Below, one piece after another: positions 28,850 to 64,000 of a stretch of DNA of 64,000 nucleotides. Numbering within the stretch: position 1 is the stretch's first letter; every line of letters starts with the position of its first letter. A program made the position numbers and the translations under genes. The notes below the pieces were generated by a model that did not search any database, had not been told where the DNA came from, and saw only the letters and a program-made list of their open reading frames with translations. Location: the NCBI GenBank assembly GCA_030710605.1, contig CP092870.1, positions 56,071,532 to 56,135,531 on the forward strand. The letters run 5' to 3'. The stretch comes from Cordylochernes scorpioides. Taxonomy: Eukaryota > Arthropoda > Arachnida > Pseudoscorpiones > Chernetidae.

Positions 28850-29335
28850 CATTATGTTCATCACCCTGGTAAATAAACTACTAGTGATGGTGAAGCCACA
28901 ACACCAGTTTTGGCTATGGTCCTCATCAGTAGAGGTGCAGCTTTGATTTCATAACTTCCTTTTTTTTACTTATCCTAGTACATGTGGTACAGGCCATGAT
29001 AACCATGGTGGGTAGTTAGCGACTGCTTTTACTGTAAGTGCACCACATGTCTACTCATATGAAAAGAAGTTCAACTTAGCACTTACAATCATAACATCCT
29101 AAAAGAGGAAAGTTATAAAATCGGTCAAATTTACAAAAAAAGTTGCTTTTTGTCTGAATTTGCCAAATATCGTATAAGGACACCTAATTGCAGAGCCAGA
29201 GTGTCCTTTAGGGAGAGATGTCCTCTAACCGAAGAGAGTTGCAAAATATTAAAAAGGGTAATTTTGCAAATGAAAACTGTCCTTTGTAGAGAGGTGTCTT
29301 CTAGCGCAAGTGTCCTCTCATGGATGTCCTAGGAA
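28850..29335. repeat. Mixed repeats: 'caccagttttggc' repeat, SINE body, Tigger MITE part
   Basis: 28850-28960 is the acaccagttttggctatgg repeat. 28965-29090 is a SINE body (gtggtacaggccatgataac). 29170-29335 is a Tigger-like interior (gtgtcctttagggagagatg). Confidence 0.6.
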
Positions 29336-29569
29336 ATCCTATTCAGGATGTTTTCCAGATAGTCTATTTTAAAAAAACATGCATGTTTTTCTTCCTCTGG
29401 AATGTATTTTAAATAACAAAGAGTTTTTATTGTATTAAAAACATCCACTGCTGCTGCAGGTGTTATTGATTTTGTGTTTAAATCTTTTATAATAACATGG
29501 AAATGGAATATTAAAATAAAATGTTATCATAATCATTGTGGCTACATTTTATGAAGATTTATTTATTTA

Positions 29570-30407
29570 CTAGCCGAATGACACGGGTAACGCCCAGGTT
29601 TTACCCGATTAAATGTTTTTATTCAAATACTTTTTGTTACAATTATAAATTGACGCCGTGGATGTCACTCATGTGAAGCGTCCCGCTCCAAACTTTGTGT
29701 CTGAGAAACGATATTTTTATAGAGAGAAGATCTGGCTTTGTGTCTTCTGCTAGAATGATTTTTTTCTGTTAGAATTTTGTTCCTGCATATTCAAAATGAA
29801 TTGGCTTCATCCGTGTTCTCTGCTTTTTGGAATTTTTCCTGTATTAATTACATATAATTCTGTATCTGATAATTATCAGATACAGAATTATATGTAATAG
29901 GTGTTTTTTAGTCAGAAAATGATGATGACAATATTTCTGTATCATGTTTTATTATGTCAGAAAATGATGATGACAATATTTCTGTATCATGTTTGATTAT
30001 AATCAAACATGATACAGAAATATTGCCATCATCATTTTCTGACTAAAAAACACCTATTTTTGCCCAGAACCTGTCAATTTAAATTTTTCTTGGCTAAAAA
30101 TCCAATAAATATCTCTTCCACATTTTTCTCTAAAGCACGTTTTACATGGGTATTAGGTCAACTGATATTACCTCCCATTTTCACCGCTAGAGGCGCTGCT
30201 TGTGAGTGAAAGGGCAAATTTGCAACGCAATTTGCAAATAACTCGAAGAATATTCGGGATAGAGACCTGAAATTTTCACTCTAAGTTTTTTTCCAGATTT
30301 TACTCTATATACTGTTAAAATTTCAGTCAGATTAGTTACGTATTGTGAACGTGTATAGCCGACATAGGAACAAACACACATACATACACTGACTTTTATA
30401 TATATAG
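29570..30407 (+). repeat. Interspersed retroelement with internal foldbacks
   Basis: The head is actagccgaatgacacggg and the tail is cacacatacatacactgac then tttatatatata. Inside, 29850-29897 is an inverted repeat (attacatataattctgtatc ...) and 29925-30048 holds tandem and inverted copies of aaaatgatgatgacaatatt. Heads alone occur at 41785-41880 (+) and 48240-48302 (-). Confidence 0.6.
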
Positions 30408-30479
30408 GGAAAAGGAAATTATTTGTAAATTTTAAAATAACTAAAATATTTCAATGCTGAAAATTAAAAAAAGAAAATA

Positions 30480-30832
30480 ATATTATTAATTAGTGCACGA
30501 TTCCTAGATTCCCGCGTAAAAAACAAACACTCGCGACATTGCGCAATGGCAATGCAAAGTGAAACTCAAACAGAAACCAAAAGTGTGCAGTCACGATTCT
30601 ATCGGCGCCCGCCGCCGCCGTAATACCTTTTTAGCTGTAAGGTTGTATGCAAAAAAAAAAACATTCAACTGTTGAAATTTGAATTTTAAAATGGTCGAAC
30701 TATCGGAACTGTCGTATTATCGATACTGTCGAATTACCATTTGTTATTTGATAGGCCGGAACTTCAGAATATGGTTGAATTAAGGTAGAGTGTCGAATTT
30801 GCATGTGTCGAATTAACGAGGTTATACTGTAC
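30480..30832. repeat. Diverged Tigger-like element end
   Basis: Short tgtcgaatta-type words lead to gaattaacgaggttatactgta at 30832, a pogo/Tigger-like terminus. The left terminus is not clear. Confidence 0.45.
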
Positions 30833-30848
30833 TTAATGTCCACAAGAC

Positions 30849-31030
30849 CAGGGGTCGGCAAACTACGGCTCACGAGTCACAAGCGGCTCTTTATATAATT
30901 CCATACGTAAATATTTTTTATGCGAATACTATTTATTTTTGGTAAGTAAAAAATGTGTGGTTCTTTAAAAACTTTGAACTTTTGTAAATTATAATTTTTG
31001 ACTCTTCCAACTCAAAAGGTTGCCGGCCAC
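30849..31030. mobile_element. hAT-type MITE, truncated
   Basis: It begins CAGGGGTCGGCAAAC and is related to 18932-19114 (shared tctttatataattccatacg-like sequence, inverted). The other end is lost near gttgccggcc. Confidence 0.65.
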
Positions 31031-31184
31031 TTCACTAGATGAATGTTGTAATGAAATCTAACTGACTTTAATTGAAACAAAAGTTCTGATATTGTTGAAT
31101 TGAAGAGGTTAGACTTGAGTAGGGTGAAAATCCTGTGACTAATAATAATTTCAATGGAAAAACAATTGAAAAAAAAAATAAAAA

Positions 31185-31850
31185 GTTCAGGTGTTGATAT
31201 TATAAACAAAGAAGGCATATCCTGACCAGGAGCACTTATGCTTTTTAGATGGCAGAGCGCAATCTAGTGGAACAGAAATCAACTAAACAATGATTTAACC
31301 TGTTCCCTGATATTTGGCCAACCCAATTTCTTGATAAATCAAGAAAAGCCATCTACAAACGTGTTTCGCGCTGTTGACGCTCGTCAGCGTGAAGCAGGCT
31401 GTTCCACTGCGACCAAAAATATTTTTGATCCCAGAGGCTTCTTGAGAAACCAAGAAATGGGTATTTATGCCCAAACTTGCGTAAATACGCTTAACACATG
31501 AAAAAACAATTTAAAAAAATAAAAAGGTCAGGTGTTGATATTAAAAACAAAGAAGGCATATCATGACCAGGAGCACATGTGCTTTTTAGATGGCAGAGTG
31601 CCATTTCTTGGTTTCTCAAGAAATCTCTGGGACCAAAAATTTTGGTCGCAGTGGAACAGTTTGCTCCACGCTGACGAGCGTCAACAGTGCAAAACGCGTT
31701 TGTGGATGGCTTTTCTTGATTTATCAAGAAATTGGGTTGGTCAATATATCAGGGAACAGGCTAAATCAATGTTTAGTTGTTTTCTGTTTCACTAGATGGC
31801 CGTCTGGCATGTGCTCCTGGTCAGGATATGCCTTCTTTGTTTTCAATAAT
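31185..31850. mobile_element. Two adjacent foldback elements (7962-8297 family)
   Basis: 31185-31505 has a left arm plus middle (tgttgacgctcgtcagcgtg). 31520-31850 has both arms with an inverted middle. Joint sequence aacaattt...aataaaaaggtcaggtg links them as at 7629-8297. Confidence 0.7.
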
Positions 31851-34065
31851 TTCAACGTGTTATATTCTTTTAATAATAATTTGATAGTTTTATATTTGTC
31901 TAAAAATATTCAATATATTCTAAATATATACATATTTTGCAGCACGGAAAGAATAATAAATAACTCAAGTTACAGCTAATAAATAAAAAAGTAATAATAT
32001 TAAGTTTTATTTTCAAAAATGTAAATAAAATTTTAAAATTCCAAAAGAATATCAAATAAAAATTTTAAAATTAATCCTATATTATTTTTTATATTCAAAA
32101 GAAAGAGGATATATTTATGTAACTTGGGTTCCTAAATTATGCAAAATTTAAAGGGCCTTATTTACATATAAAAAGATGAAGGATGATGATACATTTTAAT
32201 GATGCTTTTAAAAAAATAATTAATAGAATTAATTGAAATATAAATGTGCACTTGTTCCGTTAAAATATATTATAAATATTTTTTATTATTATTAACTTTT
32301 TGGTATAATATTTGATCGTTAAAATGAGTGCGTTTCGCTTCCGTTATTCATGAAGTAATCTAATTTTGACCAATTTTGTTCGATTTTATATGAAATATTA
32401 AAACAAATTGATGCGTAGGGGTTCAAGTATGATTTAAAAGGCCAAGGTAATAGCTAAAGTATGCCAGAATTGTTATATTGATTTATCTAACCCAGCCTTC
32501 TCAACTTACTGCACAAGATTCCTCTTCGTTTGATATGTTCTCTTCAATTTTACTCAAGACGCTTTCCATTACGCAAATATTTTAAAGCTATATGCTTATA
32601 TACTCTTTCGTTTAGGCTATATTTAACACTTTACGTGTTTATGATTTAGAGGTAAACAAAAGTGCTCATTGTTGCCAAATTTAAAAGCAAAATCTTATGA
32701 CAATTAAAAAAAAAAAATCGATAAACACATTTTAAAAATGTATTAGGTGTTTTGAGCGAGAAAGTATACAAATAATTGAAGACAATATTTTATTCTAATC
32801 TGAAATTTTTATTTTGGATATTTTGTTACTCACCATATTTCTCTTGTTGTGTCTCTTTTTGTTGTTAATAGGTGGGTAATTATGTTGAACAAAATAAATT
32901 TCCTTTTGAACCTCAATTCTTCCTCCCTCATTTTTCTGGGAGACATTTCGATAGAGTTTATGAGTAGATTAAGGAATACAAGTTGAATATCGCCAGCAGA
33001 CCTTGTGGCCAAGGATAATGTGAACTATAATTTCCACGACTAACTTCAAATAGACAAAGTCCCTATTGACTCTATACCGATAAAATCGCTCTTAACGCCG
33101 AAAAACGCATAGTTTTTAGGGACCACATTCAAAAATCTAAAGGAAACCTTGACCGAAAATGTAAGATTAATTTCAGTAACAATAAACTTTGCAAGCTGTG
33201 AGCCTATAGGGAATAATTAATGTGTGTAGCATAATATTTAACTTATAATCAACATATTAATAATTTAGATATTTTTCTACTCAGCATATTTCTCCTACAG
33301 ACTCTCTTAATCGTTGTTAATAGGTTGTTGTCCGTGTATTTGGCGACTTCTGCAAGCTCCATAAAAAATAATAGTTTATTGCTTTTGTCAGACACCTCAA
33401 GAGCTCTATATTATAGTATGCCACGATTCACCCAGAACGTGACCTAACCTAACCATATCCCACCTTCCCCCCCCCCCCCCCTAAGCTGCAACACCTTGGT
33501 GATTTTGAGGTTAAGATGGAGCCAGGGTTTGAGATAGACTCAAATACCCCATCCCTAATGTCGACCTGATGACTCATGGTGGCTGACTTGACCCCACCAG
33601 CACCAAGCCAGAATCCAGCATGGACTCTGTCTAAATGCCTTATTCTTATAGGCAAGCCACCGACCTATGGTGGCTGATAAGATCACCATCTTCAGGTGGA
33701 ACACCAGCTCCACCACACATGTCCAGGTCCTATCATGTTAATTTTATTTTTTCAATTATTTTTCAAATATCCAATACTTTTTATCCATATTTATTTTTAT
33801 TGGTACCTCTCTAATACATATTCTAATTTTTTTGTTTTATTAAAAAAATATATTTTTACTTCAGAGAGAAGGGTGTTGATAGCTTTAGGGGTGGGTTTGG
33901 CAACCCTGGGAGAAGAAAGCGGGATTATTGGGATTCCTAGTAGTGTGGAAGGAAGGAAAATGTAACAAGTGGGGGGTGTTAGGCTGAAAAGAGTGCAAGA
34001 GGCTGGCCTGACTGCAGCTCTAGCGATATTTTCCAATCCTGGATCTACAAAAATGACACTTTATG
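31851..34065. other. AT-rich DNA, no gene recognised
   Basis: Only short frames are present, none with a recognisable domain. A run of 13 C lies near 33468-33480. It is mostly unique by eye, so an unrecognised exon or UTR cannot be excluded. Confidence 0.5.
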
Positions 34066-34852
34066 ACAACAATCACTATTTATTCACAACAATGAAACCT
34101 TGTCCACAAAAATGAAATATAAATCGCAACGATACTTTATCCTCAATAATGAAAATTTATCTTCAATAATTGAACTTTATTCTTAACAAGGAACTTTATC
34201 CTTAACAATGGAACTTTATCCCTAACAATGGAATTTTAGCTTCAATAATTGAACTTTGTCCTTAACAATGAATATTAATCCTTAACAATGAAACCTTATA
34301 TTTAACAATGAAACTTTATCCTTATGATGCACTAGCGCGCCATCTGTTATGAAAATTATTTAATTTCAAAAATAATCTTACGCGCGCGTCTAAAATAGTT
34401 TCTAAATTTCAAAACTTTATCCTCAACAATTAAACTTTATCCTCAACAATGAAACATGATACTCAACAATGAAACTTGATACTCAACAATGAAACTATAT
34501 CCTCAACAATGAAACTATATCCTCAACAATGAAACCTTATCCTCAACAATGAAACTATATGCTCAACAATTAAACATTATCCTCAACAATGAAACTTTAT
34601 CCTCAACAATGAAACTATATCCTCAACAATGAAACTATCCTCAACAATGAAACCTTATCCTCAACAATGAAACTATATCCTCAACAATGAAACATTATCC
34701 TCAACAATGAAACCTTATCCTCAACAATAAAACCTTATCCTCAACAATGAAACTATATCCTCAACAATGAAACATTATCCTCAACAATTAAACTTTATCC
34801 TCAACAATGAAACTTTATCCTCAACAATTAAACTTTATCCTCAACAATAAAA
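34066..34852 (+). repeat. 20-bp minisatellite
   Basis: There are about 35 units of cctcaacaatgaaactttat with substitutions (tatat, cattat). Units become more regular towards the right. A MITE fragment of the 11475 family interrupts it at 34321-34420. Confidence 0.92.
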
Positions 34853-34894
34853 TCTTTGTGCTTTGTCATTTATGTGACATCCTACATTTAAAAA

Positions 34895-35215
34895 GGTTAT
34901 CCAAACTCCGCCTTTGTCGGTCCCAAGCCCGGATGAAAAAGGAGGAGTGGGAGCAGTAACAAGCTCACTAAAAAACCTGGGCTCAGCTGGCCCGGCTGAT
35001 AGTACCCTGTAAGGGCTCCAGGGATACAGGATGAGCAGCGTTTGTACTCCATGTTAGGAGCGGCTGTACAGGCATCTGTTCCTCATGTCAGAGGTGGCAA
35101 TTTCTTTTGGAGCTAAGTCGGCCTGCCACTGAGTAGTGCTCCCAGTCTTAATGACAAAGGCAGATGCATTCTACTTCACCCAGTGTGTGGAGATATGAAA
35201 GAAGAAGAAAAGGTT
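34895..35215 (-). repeat. Family R retroelement copy
   Basis: On + it reads tttgtcggtcccaagcccgg through tttgtactccatgttaggag to gaaagaagaagaaaag. It is the inverted counterpart of 13121-13495. Confidence 0.65.
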
Positions 35216-35361
35216 ATCCTTCTTACCTTATATTCCATTCCCTGCAGTTTGTGGTTTAGACATAACCTTTCTCCTTTTTTACCTCTATACAATTTGACAA
35301 TTCATGCAAGACCATATGTGCTTATCTCCTTAGATCATGTCTAGAAGTACACTTTTTTTTT

Positions 35362-35930
35362 TTTAATTATCCCTAGTACACGTGGTACAGGCCAATAATA
35401 ATCATGGTGGGTAGAAGTTGGCGACTGCATTTACTGTAAGTACACCACATGTCTACACATGGTACTGGCCATGATAATCATGGTGGGTAGTTGGCGACTG
35501 CTTTTACTGTAAGTGCACCACATGTCTACACATGGTACTGGCCATGATAATCATAGTGGGTAGAAGTAGGAGACTGCTTTTACTGTAAGTGCACCACATG
35601 TCTACACATGGTACTGGCCATGATAATCATGGTGGGTAGAAGTAGGAGACTGCTTTTACTGTAAGTGCACCACATGTCTACACATGGTACTGGCCATGAT
35701 AATCATGGTGGGTAGTTGGCGACTGCTTTTACTGTAAGTGCACCACATGTCTACACACATGAAAAGTATTTTGACTTTTGCACTTACAAATGTGCCATAG
35801 CCCTGTTTGGTTACTTGTACTCGCTGATGGGGTTTGACTTTTACAAGATTCGGCGGCCATTGGAGCATTTTTTTTTTTTAATTAGGAAAAAAGTGCCCAA
35901 TGCAGGATTCGATCCCAGGTCCTAGCGGTT
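35362..35930 (-). repeat. tRNA-derived SINE with ~76-bp internal tandem copies
   Basis: The gtactggccatgataatc to accacatgtctacacatg segment is repeated about five times at 73-76 bp spacing. After this a normal SINE 3' portion and tRNA-like head (caatgcaggattcgatccc) follow. Confidence 0.75.
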
Positions 35931-36030
35931 GATAACAAATCAATCTAGTATGTTTTTGTTGTTTCTTATCACCTTGTGCAAAGATTACATGAATTCCAAG
36001 TTTCCATGTTTCTCAAGCTGTTTGATGATA

Positions 36031-36869
36031 AGCAGTGACTTCTACCAAAGATTTCAACCATAGAGTGTAAAATCTACATTCTGTACCTAAATAAAAGGTG
36101 GACAGTTGAGAATCAAAGGTGATCTACTATCTGTATTTCTACCAAACAGAGAAGTCTGTAGATATCAACCATAGAGTGTATAGACAAAAATCTACATTCT
36201 GTACCTAAATAAAAGCTGGACAGTTGAGAATCAAAGGTGATCTACTATCTGTATTTCTACCAAACAGAGAAGTCTGTAGATATCAACCATAGAGTGTATA
36301 GACAAAAATCTACATTCTGTACCTAAATAAAAGCTGGACAGTTGAGAATCAAAGGTGATCTACTATCTGTATTTCTACCAAACAGAGAAGTCTGTAGATA
36401 TCAACCATAGAGTGTATAGACAAAAATCTACATTCTGTACCTAAATAAAAGCTGGACAGTTGAGAATCAAAGGTGATCTACTATCTGTATTTCTACCAAA
36501 CAGAGAAGTCTGTAGATATCAACCATAGAGTGTATAGACAAAAATCTACATTCTGTACCTAAATAAAAGCTGGACAGTTGAGAATCAAAGGTGATCTACT
36601 ATCTGTATTTCTACCAAACAGAGAAGTCTGTAGATATCAACCATAGAGTGTATAGACAAAAATCTACATTCTGTACCTAAATAAAAGCTGGACAGTTGAG
36701 AATCAAAGGTGATCTACTATCTGTATTTCTACCAAACAGAGAAGTCTGTAGATATCAACCATAGAGTGTATAGACAAAAATCTACATTCTGTACCTAAAT
36801 AAAAGCTGAACAGTTGAGAATCAAAGGTGATCTACTATCTGTATTTCTACCAAACAGAGAAGTCTGTAA
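36031..36869 (+). repeat. 118-bp satellite, ~7 copies
   Basis: Units contain tctgtagatatcaaccatag, aaataaaagctggacagttg and ctatctgtatttctaccaaa. Copies after the first are almost identical, implying recent amplification. Confidence 0.95.
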
Positions 36870-37500
36870 TAAGACACAATTTGGATTATAGATTATAAAC
36901 ACAAGGTAATAAGACCATATTCAAATAAATGAATAGTGTGTGACGTTTCGGTAAAACAGCATTGTTACCATTTTTAATTCTAAGAATAATATTCTGTGTT
37001 TCTCAGAAAACTATCTTCTTATTTACTATCTTGTTTACACACTTGATAACAGTAACTATTTAAACCATGCTGTGATCTTCTTCTTCTTCTTTCTTATCTC
37101 CACACTTGGTGAAGTAGAATGCGTCTGCCTTTGTCATTAAGACTGGGAGCACTACTCAGTGGCAGGCCGACTTAGCTCCAAAAGAAATGGCCGCCTCTGA
37201 CATGAGGAACAGACACCATGTGCAGCCGCTCCTAACATGGAGTACAATCGCTGCTCATCCTGTATCCCTGGATTTGGAGCCCTTACAGGGTCTATCAGCC
37301 GGGCCAGCTGAACCCAGGTGTTTTAGTGAGCTTGTTACTGCTTCCCCTCCTCCTTTTTCATCCGGGCTTGGGACCGGCAAAGGCGGAGGTAAAATTTCTC
37401 ATTCAGTACTTTTGTCTGAAGATGGTAACAACACTGTTATAGAAAAATGTCACACACAATTTATTTATTTGGATTTGGTCTTATTACCTTGAGTCTGTAG
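36870..37500. mobile_element. Foldback family F element with a nested family R insertion
   Basis: The left arm (aatagtgtgtgacgtttcgg, to about 36970) and right arm (tgaagatggtaacaacactg, about 37420-37495) are complementary. A family R copy (37075-37395, + strand) sits between them. The R copy was therefore inserted after the foldback. Confidence 0.7.
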
Positions 37501-38040
37501 ATATCAAACAAAGAGTGTGTTGACAAAAAAAAAAAAAGAAATCAATCACAACAAACATCCACATTGGCATTTTATTATTTTTACAAGTCGAGTGATGTGT
37601 GTGTGTGTTTCAATATAACATTTATATAATTACACTGAGTACAATAATAATTAAACTCTTTAAATTAATTAATAAAAAAAAAAAAACACTTACGAAGAAG
37701 CTATATATTGCATTGGAGAGATATAGAGAAAAAAAGGGTGTTTTATCTAAACAACAACAACAACAACAATCTCACTTTGGTTGAAAGGATAGGCTAGGTA
37801 GGACATAGAGACAGTAGTTGTTAAGTGTAGAAGAAGCTCTAGTTACAAAAGAAGGAAGGATAGCTAGATAGGGATAGATTGGGATAAGCTAGGGATAGTT
37901 AGGGATAGCTTGGAATAGATTGGGATAAGCTAGGGATAGATTGGGATAAGCTAGGGATAGCTTGGGATAAGATAGGGATAAGGTACATCACAGGGAAGGA
38001 AGGCTACATGGAATAAGAGATTAGGAAGGGAAGGAAAACT
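37501..38040. other. Probable 3' UTR / downstream flank of WDR7
   Basis: It holds a CAA microsatellite (about 37751-37769) and a short gggataagctagggatag repeat (37875-37985). On the - strand an AATAAA lies at 37576-37571, about 470 bp after the WDR7 stop: a possible polyadenylation signal. The extent of the UTR is inferred only. Confidence 0.4.
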
Positions 38041-62530
<24,490 letters not shown>

Positions 62531-62559
62531 CTGCACCACACCATCTCTCACCGTTAATT

Positions 62560-62880
62560 ACTCAACTCCACCTTTGCCGGTCCCAAGCCTGGATGAAAAA
62601 GGAGGAGGGGGAGCAGTAACAAGCTCACTAAAAAATCTGGGCTCAGCTGGCTATGCTGATAGTACCCTGTAAGGGCTCCAGGGATACAGGATGAGCAGTG
62701 ATTGTATTCCATGTTAAGAGAAGCTGCACATGGCGTCTGTTCCTCATATCAGAGGTGGCCATTTCTTCTGGAGCTAAGTCAGTGGCCTGCCACTGAGTAC
62801 TACTCCCAGTCTTAATGACAAAGGCATTCTACTTCACCCAGTCATGAAGATAAGAAAGAAGAAGATCTCTCACAGTACAG
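62560..62880 (-). repeat. Family R retroelement copy
   Basis: tttgccggtcccaagcctgg through gtattccatgttaagagaag to gaagataagaaagaagaag. Confidence 0.65.
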
Positions 62881-63394
62881 TACCTGTCACATGCTGGCTA
62901 GCTTCAATTGTTGATTATGGCACCAATTTGGAGATTCTTGATTAAAAAAAAAAAAAAAGGTAAACATATTTAACTCTACCTTAGCCAGTCCATGCCTTGG
63001 TGAATGTGCAATGAGTTAAATGTTACTGTAAATTTAAAATTTTTATTTGTGTTTATAAATACAGTAAAACCTACCCTTAAAGGACACCTAATTGCAGAGC
63101 CAAAGTATCTTTTAGGAATTTGGATTCTCGAATAAAAACATAAGGTAAACATATTTAACTGCCTTTGCCAGTCAAAATCCCTGGTGCATATGCAACGGAT
63201 TAAATGTTCATATAAATTAAATTTTTTTTTTGTTTGTGTTCTTAAATATAGTAGAACCTCCCTGTAAAGGACTACACCGAATTGCAGAACCAAAGTATCC
63301 TTTAGAGAGCGATGTCCTCTTACCGTTTATATTCTTATTTTATACTTAATAGCTATTTATCTTCTAATGGGTTAAACCTCAATATTCTTTAGCT
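62881..63394. repeat. Degenerate Tigger-like MITE pieces
   Basis: 63058-63115 (tacagtaaaacctaccctta) and 63248-63330 (tatagtagaacctccctgta) sit in a ~150-bp duplication containing ctaccttagccagtccatgc / ctgcctttgccagtcaaaat. Confidence 0.55.
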
Positions 63395-64000
63395 CCATGT
63401 TAGGAGCGGCTGTACATGGTGTCTGTTCCTCATGTCACCATTTCATATTGGAGCTAAGTCAGTGGCCTGCTACTGAGTAGTGCTCCCAGTCTTAATGACA
63501 AAGGGGATACAGGATGTACTCCATGTTGGCTGTACATGGTGTCTGTTCCTCATGTCACCATTTCATATTGGAGCTAAGTCAGTGGCCTGCTACTGAGTAG
63601 TGCCCCCGTCTTAATGACAAAGGGGATACAGGATGTTCTCCATGTTGGCTGTACATGGTGTCTGTTCCTCATGTCACCATTTCATATTGGAGCTAAGTCA
63701 GTGGCCTGCTACTGAGTAGTGTTCTTAATGACAAAAGCAGACACCTTCTATTTTACTCAATCATTATGGATGTCAAATCTCTTTTGATGAGCTCTACTCA
63801 TCCCCAGCAGACACCATCAACAAGCTCTACAAGTTTGATACCCTGATATGATTGAGTGGAGATAAGAAAGAAGAAGACTCATTCCCAGCAGACACCATCA
63901 ACAAGCTCTACAAGTTTGATACCCTAATATGATTGAGTGGAGATAAGAAAGAAGAAGACTCATTCCCAGAAGACACCATCAACAAGCTCTACAAGTTTGA
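63395..64000 (-). repeat. Family R with 125-bp-type and 81-bp tandem units
   Basis: Three units of ctccatgttggctgtacatg ... agtagtgctcccagtcttaa ... ggggatacaggatgt correspond to the 48546 satellite in reverse orientation. From about 63800 an 81-bp unit (cagcagacaccatcaacaag, atgattgagtggagataaga) is repeated to the window edge. Confidence 0.8.

Noticed and set aside
33436-33460. cctaacctaacc, like the arthropod telomere repeat TTAGG
   Set aside because: Only two units; no array.
33449-34036. Short frames 33449-33655 and 33797-34036
   Set aside because: No domain, no codon bias, span a 13-C run; treated as chance.

Overview
This window is eukaryotic nuclear DNA. It is AT-rich, its genes are split by introns with GT/AG junctions, and it is saturated with transposons, foldback elements and satellites. 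Nothing bacterial is present: no operons, ribosome binding sites or CRISPR arrays. The gene content and the repeat types (Tigger/pogo-like MITEs, mariner, hAT, RTE-like tails, a TX1-like ORF1) suggest an invertebrate, most likely an arthropod and perhaps a chelicerate. The species is not identifiable from sequence alone.

Three host genes are supported. (1) The last three exons of a tandem C-type-lectin-domain gene lie on the + strand (6941-12241); reading frame and intron phase agree across all exons. (2) The last exon of a six-finger C2H2 zinc-finger gene lies on the - strand (25821-26727). (3) The nine 3'-terminal exons of WDR7 (Rabconnectin-3 beta) lie on the - strand from 62530 down to 38041. 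They total 2049 coding bases, exactly 683 codons including the stop, with consistent phases throughout. The N-terminal WD40 part of WDR7 must lie beyond the right edge.

Layout. 1-5090: interspersed repeats and a 2.3-kb tRNA-like inverted tandem array flanked by an 11-bp duplication. 5099-6888: a short LTR retrotransposon carrying a RING-like fragment, a minisatellite and a Ty3/gypsy integrase tail. 6941-12241: the lectin exons, whose introns are filled with perfect palindromes and a mariner holding an ORF1-only LINE-like element. 12.2-25.8 kb: a graveyard of MITEs, SINEs and a decayed mariner. 25.8-26.7 kb: the zinc-finger exon. 26.9-38 kb: MITE-derived satellite, foldbacks and minisatellites. 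38-64 kb: WDR7 exons separated by introns made largely of satellites with 60, 72, 78, 125, 129, 132 and 161-bp monomers.

The most unusual features are the tRNA-like inverted array with a target duplication, the repeated birth of satellites from one Tigger-like MITE family (60-, 72- and 76-bp monomers), a kilobase-scale head-to-head inverted satellite inside a WDR7 intron, a 129-bp satellite that still encodes a reverse-transcriptase C-terminal motif, and a 90-bp hairpin insertion with a 12-bp duplication. The longest open reading frames (783, 464, 439, 403 and 302 codons) are satellite artefacts, open because the monomers are multiples of three.
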